Shown here: piece by piece, positions 57,812 through 60,604 of the stretch
Position numbering within the stretch: position 1 is the first letter of the stretch
How the letters are laid out: every line of letters starts with the position of its first letter
Assembly (NCBI RefSeq): GCF_000336675.1
Contig: NZ_AOMB01000012.1
Span: 1 to 60,604, forward strand
Source of the DNA: Halococcus hamelinensis 100A6
GTDB taxonomy: Archaea; Halobacteriota; Halobacteria; Halobacteriales; Halococcaceae
Direction of reading: 5' to 3'
Length of the DNA: 60,604 nt
The notes under the pieces: generated by a model
Seen by the model: only the letters and a program-made list of their open reading frames with translations
Told to the model about the DNA's origin: nothing
The model's database searches: none
Translations under genes and position numbers: made by a program

Positions 57812-59719
57812 ATGACTAAGGATACCAAACAAACGCGGCGTCGGTTCCTCAAGGCCACGGGTGGCGTGGCCGCCGGGGCGGCCCTCGCCGGCTGTTCGAG
57901 CGGTAGCGGCGACGGGAGCGGGAACAACAGCAGCGGCGGTGGCGGCGGCAACAACAGCGGTGGCGGGAACACCAGCGCCGGGACCCAGTCGGGTGGGAAT
58001 CAGAGTGCCGGCCAGCAGACCCAGTCCATCGAGGGCGACCCCTCCCAGACCCTCCAGCTGATCAACGACACCATCACGACGTTCGACCCGATCGCCGCGA
58101 CCGACACCGCGAGCGGGACCGTGATCCAGAACGTGTTCGACTCGTTGATGAACTACCCCAACGCGAACACGTCGGTCAAGCCCCAGCTCGCGTCGGACTT
58201 CAGCGTCTCTGACGACAACACCACCTACACCTTCCAGCTGAAGGACGCCAAATTCCACAACGGGAAATCGGTCACCGCACAGGACTTCATCTACGCGTGG
58301 GAACGACTCGCGGCCTCCTCGAACTCCCAGCGGGCGTACTTCATCCTCGATTCGGTCAACGTCCAGCACGAGACGACGACCCAGGACGGCAGCGAGGTGT
58401 ATCAGCCGAACTCGCTCGCGCTCAACGCGCCCGACGATTCGACGCTCGAAGTCACCCTCGAATCGCCGTTCCACTCGACGCTGGAGATGTTCGCCTACAC
58501 TTCGTTCGCCGCCCTCCCCGAGGGGATCGTCGGCGACATCGAGGGCTACGACGGCGAGATGAGCTACAAGCAGTTCTCGAGTCAGAACCCAATCGGGGCC
58601 GGCCCGTTCCAGTTCGACAGCTACCAGTCGGGGACCTCGGTCGACGTCACGCGATTCGACGACTACCACGACGGGAGGGCGTCGATCGCGGGTATCCACT
58701 GGCAGGTCATCTCGCAGGCGTCGTCCCAGTATCAGTACTTCATCGGGAAGAACGCCGATGCAGCCCAGCCGGGGATGCCGACGTCGCAGTACGACCCGGG
58801 CAAGGTCAACGTCCAGCGCGGCCCCGACGAGCAGGGGCGGACGTTCGGGACCTACGGACCGCTCGAGAACGGCGCGACGGTCCAGTACATGAGCGTGCCG
58901 ACGATCAACACCTACTACGTCGGGTTCAACATGGCGAAGGTGCCGAAGCCCGTTCGGCAGGCGTTCGCCTACGTCGCGAACCAACAACAGGTGACCGAAC
59001 AGGTGTTCAAGGGGCGAGGGGAGCCGGCCTACCACCTCACTCCGCCGGGGATCTATCCGGGCGGATCGAAGGCCTACGACCAGCACGCGAAACAGAACTA
59101 TCCCTACGGCTACAACCAGACCCAGGTGCCACAGGCCACCAAAGTCATGGAGGACGCGGGTTACAGTTCGAACAACACCTACTCCCTCCAGTGGACCCAG
59201 TACGAGTCCGACACCTGGCTCTCGCTCGGGAAGCTGTTCCGCGACCAGCTCCAGGCCGCCCACATCGACATGCAGATCCAGCAGGCCGACTTCTCGACGC
59301 TGCTCGAACGCGGGCGCAACGGCCAGCTCGAAGTCTACCCTCTCGGGTGGATCGCCGACTGGCCCGCGCCGGACAACTTCGTGCAGCTGCTGAACCCACC
59401 GCAGACCGACACCTCACAGTCGGACCCGATCTCCTACCTCAACTGGACGGGGGAGAACGGCGATGCGGCCCAGCAGGCGACCAACGCCTACAAGCGGATA
59501 TCCAACAACCAGGCCCCGACCGACCAGGCGGGACAGGCCCGGGACAAAGCGTACGTCGCGATGGAGGAGGCGAACTGGGAGGACGTCGGCTTCCTCAACC
59601 TCTACCATCAGGTCGAGGAGCGCTTCACCTACAACTGGGTCGAGTACCCACCGATGGGTGCGATGGGTCCCAGCCGCGACATGAAGAACGACGTGAAGAT
59701 CGCCTCACAGCGTAACTAA
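57812..59719 (+). CDS. Peptide-type ABC transporter substrate-binding lipoprotein
   Basis: A second family-5 receptor, 635 aa, larger than the first. Tat lipoprotein signal (KQTRRRFLKATGG, lipobox ALAGC, Cys28) and then a Gly/Ser/Asn/Gln-rich linker to about residue 75. Domain features are SDFSVSDDNTTYTFQLKDAK, FHNGKSVTAQDFIYAWERLA, PIGAGPFQFDSY, FNMAKVPKPVRQAFAYVANQQ and WIADWPAPDNFVQLL. This resembles oligopeptide receptors of the OppA type. The next gene, a DppB-like permease, follows 151 nt later. Substrate unknown. Confidence 0.93.
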   Translation: MTKDTKQTRRRFLKATGGVAAGAALAGCSSGSGDGSGNNSSGGGGGNNSGGGNTSAGTQSGGNQSAGQQTQSIEGDPSQTLQLINDTITTFDPIAATDTASGTVIQNVFDSLMNYPNANTSVKPQLASDFSVSDDNTTYTFQLKDAKFHNGKSVTAQDFIYAWERLAASSNSQRAYFILDSVNVQHETTTQDGSEVYQPNSLALNAPDDSTLEVTLESPFHSTLEMFAYTSFAALPEGIVGDIEGYDGEMSYKQFSSQNPIGAGPFQFDSYQSGTSVDVTRFDDYHDGRASIAGIHWQVISQASSQYQYFIGKNADAAQPGMPTSQYDPGKVNVQRGPDEQGRTFGTYGPLENGATVQYMSVPTINTYYVGFNMAKVPKPVRQAFAYVANQQQVTEQVFKGRGEPAYHLTPPGIYPGGSKAYDQHAKQNYPYGYNQTQVPQATKVMEDAGYSSNNTYSLQWTQYESDTWLSLGKLFRDQLQAAHIDMQIQQADFSTLLERGRNGQLEVYPLGWIADWPAPDNFVQLLNPPQTDTSQSDPISYLNWTGENGDAAQQATNAYKRISNNQAPTDQAGQARDKAYVAMEEANWEDVGFLNLYHQVEERFTYNWVEYPPMGAMGPSRDMKNDVKIASQRN

Positions 59720-59870
59720 CCGCCCCCTCGATTTCGGCGGATTTTCACGCGATATAAAATACTCCCTTCAGTGGTGGTATTTGCCTCGATCATAAACGAA
59801 AGGTATAATGACAACACGTCGTTTACGACACTCATAGCATGAGATTCGATTCCACGGTGAGGGTCATCGA

Positions 59871-60604
59871 ATGAGTCGGTGGGGATATTTCTTCCGACGG
59901 CTGGTGTTGGCCATCCCGGTCATACTCTTCGGCACCACGATCACGTTCATGATGGTGCGGATGGGCCCGATCGACCCGGCGGCGGCGATCGTCGGGATGG
60001 GCGACCCGTCGGGGCTCGCTCGGATCCGTCGGAACCTCGGGCTGAATCAGCCGCTCTGGAAGCAGTATATCGATTACATGGTGGACATGCTCACGTTCAA
60101 CCTCGGTCAGTCGTGGGTCATCCAGCCCGGGACGCCCGCCTACGACCTCGTGGCGAGCTACGCGCCCCGGACCATCTGGCTCGGGTTCTGGTCGGTGCTG
60201 ATCGCGCTGTTCGTCGGGATCCCCCTCGGGTTCTACGCGGGTCTCAACCCCAACACCGGCGGCGACTACTTCGCCTCCTTCGGCGGGATCGTCTGGCGTG
60301 CGATGCCGAACTTCTGGCTCGCGATCATCCTCGTCGCGGTGCTCACCAACTCGGGACAGTTCTTCGCCGGCTTCGACTGGTCGAACTGGCTGATCTCGAC
60401 CAAGGTGCTCACGCCACCGAACCTCGATTTCCTCGCCAACCCGCTCGGCGCGGTCACGGATCCGGTCGACTGGTGGGTCCGGAAGGGCGGCGACGGCTCG
60501 TTCCTCGCGGCGCTCAAGGTTATCGCGCCCGCGGCGATCGTGCTCGGTTCGGCCTCGATGGGCAACGAGATGCGGATCGGCCGGACCGCGGTGCTCGAAA
60601 CCAT
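59871..60604 (+). CDS. ABC transporter permease, DppB-like (3'-truncated)
   Basis: The window ends inside this gene; about 244 codons are visible. The start MSRWGYFFRRLVLAIPVILF and then FMMVRMGPIDPAAAIVG fit the DppB first helix and periplasmic loop. RRNLGLNQPLWKQYIDYM and NLGQSWVIQPGTPAY are the usual family continuation. A region near residues 170-215 (FAGFDWSNWLIS ... WWVRKGGDGSF) looks longer than in the first permease. The EAA loop begins just before the window ends (NEMRIGRTAVLE). It belongs with the receptor at 57812; the partner permease and ATPases presumably lie beyond. Confidence 0.9.
   Translation, partial: MSRWGYFFRRLVLAIPVILFGTTITFMMVRMGPIDPAAAIVGMGDPSGLARIRRNLGLNQPLWKQYIDYMVDMLTFNLGQSWVIQPGTPAYDLVASYAPRTIWLGFWSVLIALFVGIPLGFYAGLNPNTGGDYFASFGGIVWRAMPNFWLAIILVAVLTNSGQFFAGFDWSNWLISTKVLTPPNLDFLANPLGAVTDPVDWWVRKGGDGSFLAALKVIAPAAIVLGSASMGNEMRIGRTAVLET

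Overview
The window is high-GC haloarchaeal (class Halobacteria) chromosome. The evidence is a strongly acidic predicted proteome, Tat-type lipoprotein signals (twin Arg followed by an AGC lipobox), BoxA/TATA elements about 25-30 nt upstream of many starts with little or no leader, an archaeal RNase P RNA, a surface protein resembling the Hvo_1808 family, and arginine genes of the carrier-protein (LysW/ArgW) type. Genus cannot be fixed from the sequence alone. No rRNA, tRNA, CRISPR array or intact insertion sequence was recognised.

Layout. 1-4.7 kb: tail of a peptide/nickel-type ABC importer (ATPase, lipoprotein receptor, two permeases). 4.7-13.9 kb: small membrane proteins, dihydroorotase, a lipoate-ligase-like protein, an M23-like protein, a DUF4385-like protein, a thioesterase, and a nicotinate-salvage pair (nicotinamidase-like hydrolase and nicotinate phosphoribosyltransferase) flanking a surface protein with an HEXXH motif. 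13.9-14.4 kb: RNase P RNA, with TauE/SafE downstream. 15.5-20.1 kb: DsrE-like protein, uracil phosphoribosyltransferase, PiT-type phosphate permease and hisI. 20.1-32.7 kb: GlmM-type mutase, then three bacterial-type DNA-repair genes (uvrB, uvrC, ligA), interspersed with a HAD-like protein, a membrane-anchored winged-helix protein, a methionine-rich repeat lipoprotein and an ABC-2 exporter pair. 32.8-43.9 kb: an aminotransferase, metY-metX, serB, a large lipoprotein with a possible TIM-barrel half, serA, and an NhaC antiporter overlapping a small TRAM/S1-like gene. 44.2-47.6 kb: secreted subtilase, TspO, threonine synthase. 47.7-56.6 kb: a nine-gene arginine cluster on the minus strand, argG-argH then argW-argX-argC-argB-argD-argE-argF; the 54-codon argW is easily missed. 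56.9-60.6 kb: a 2'-5' RNA ligase-like protein, a tiny conserved-looking protein, and the start of a second peptide ABC importer that runs off the window.

How it fits together. Amino-acid synthesis dominates (arginine, serine, methionine/homocysteine, threonine, one histidine step), bracketed by two peptide importers. The uvrB/uvrC/ligA set is bacterial in type. LigA consumes NAD, and the nicotinate-salvage genes are about 20 kb away, although no functional link is shown. Several gaps hold repeats: a ~170-bp element present twice (near 8.2 and 34.7 kb), six perfect hairpins in series at 34.9-35.1 kb, a nested inverted repeat between glmM and uvrB, and a short tandem repeat near 15.9 kb.

The most unusual coding objects are the methionine-rich lipoprotein divergent from an ABC-2 exporter, and the membrane-anchored winged-helix protein with calcium-type repeats 27 nt upstream of uvrC. 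Nothing here is a demonstrated new system; these are the best leads.
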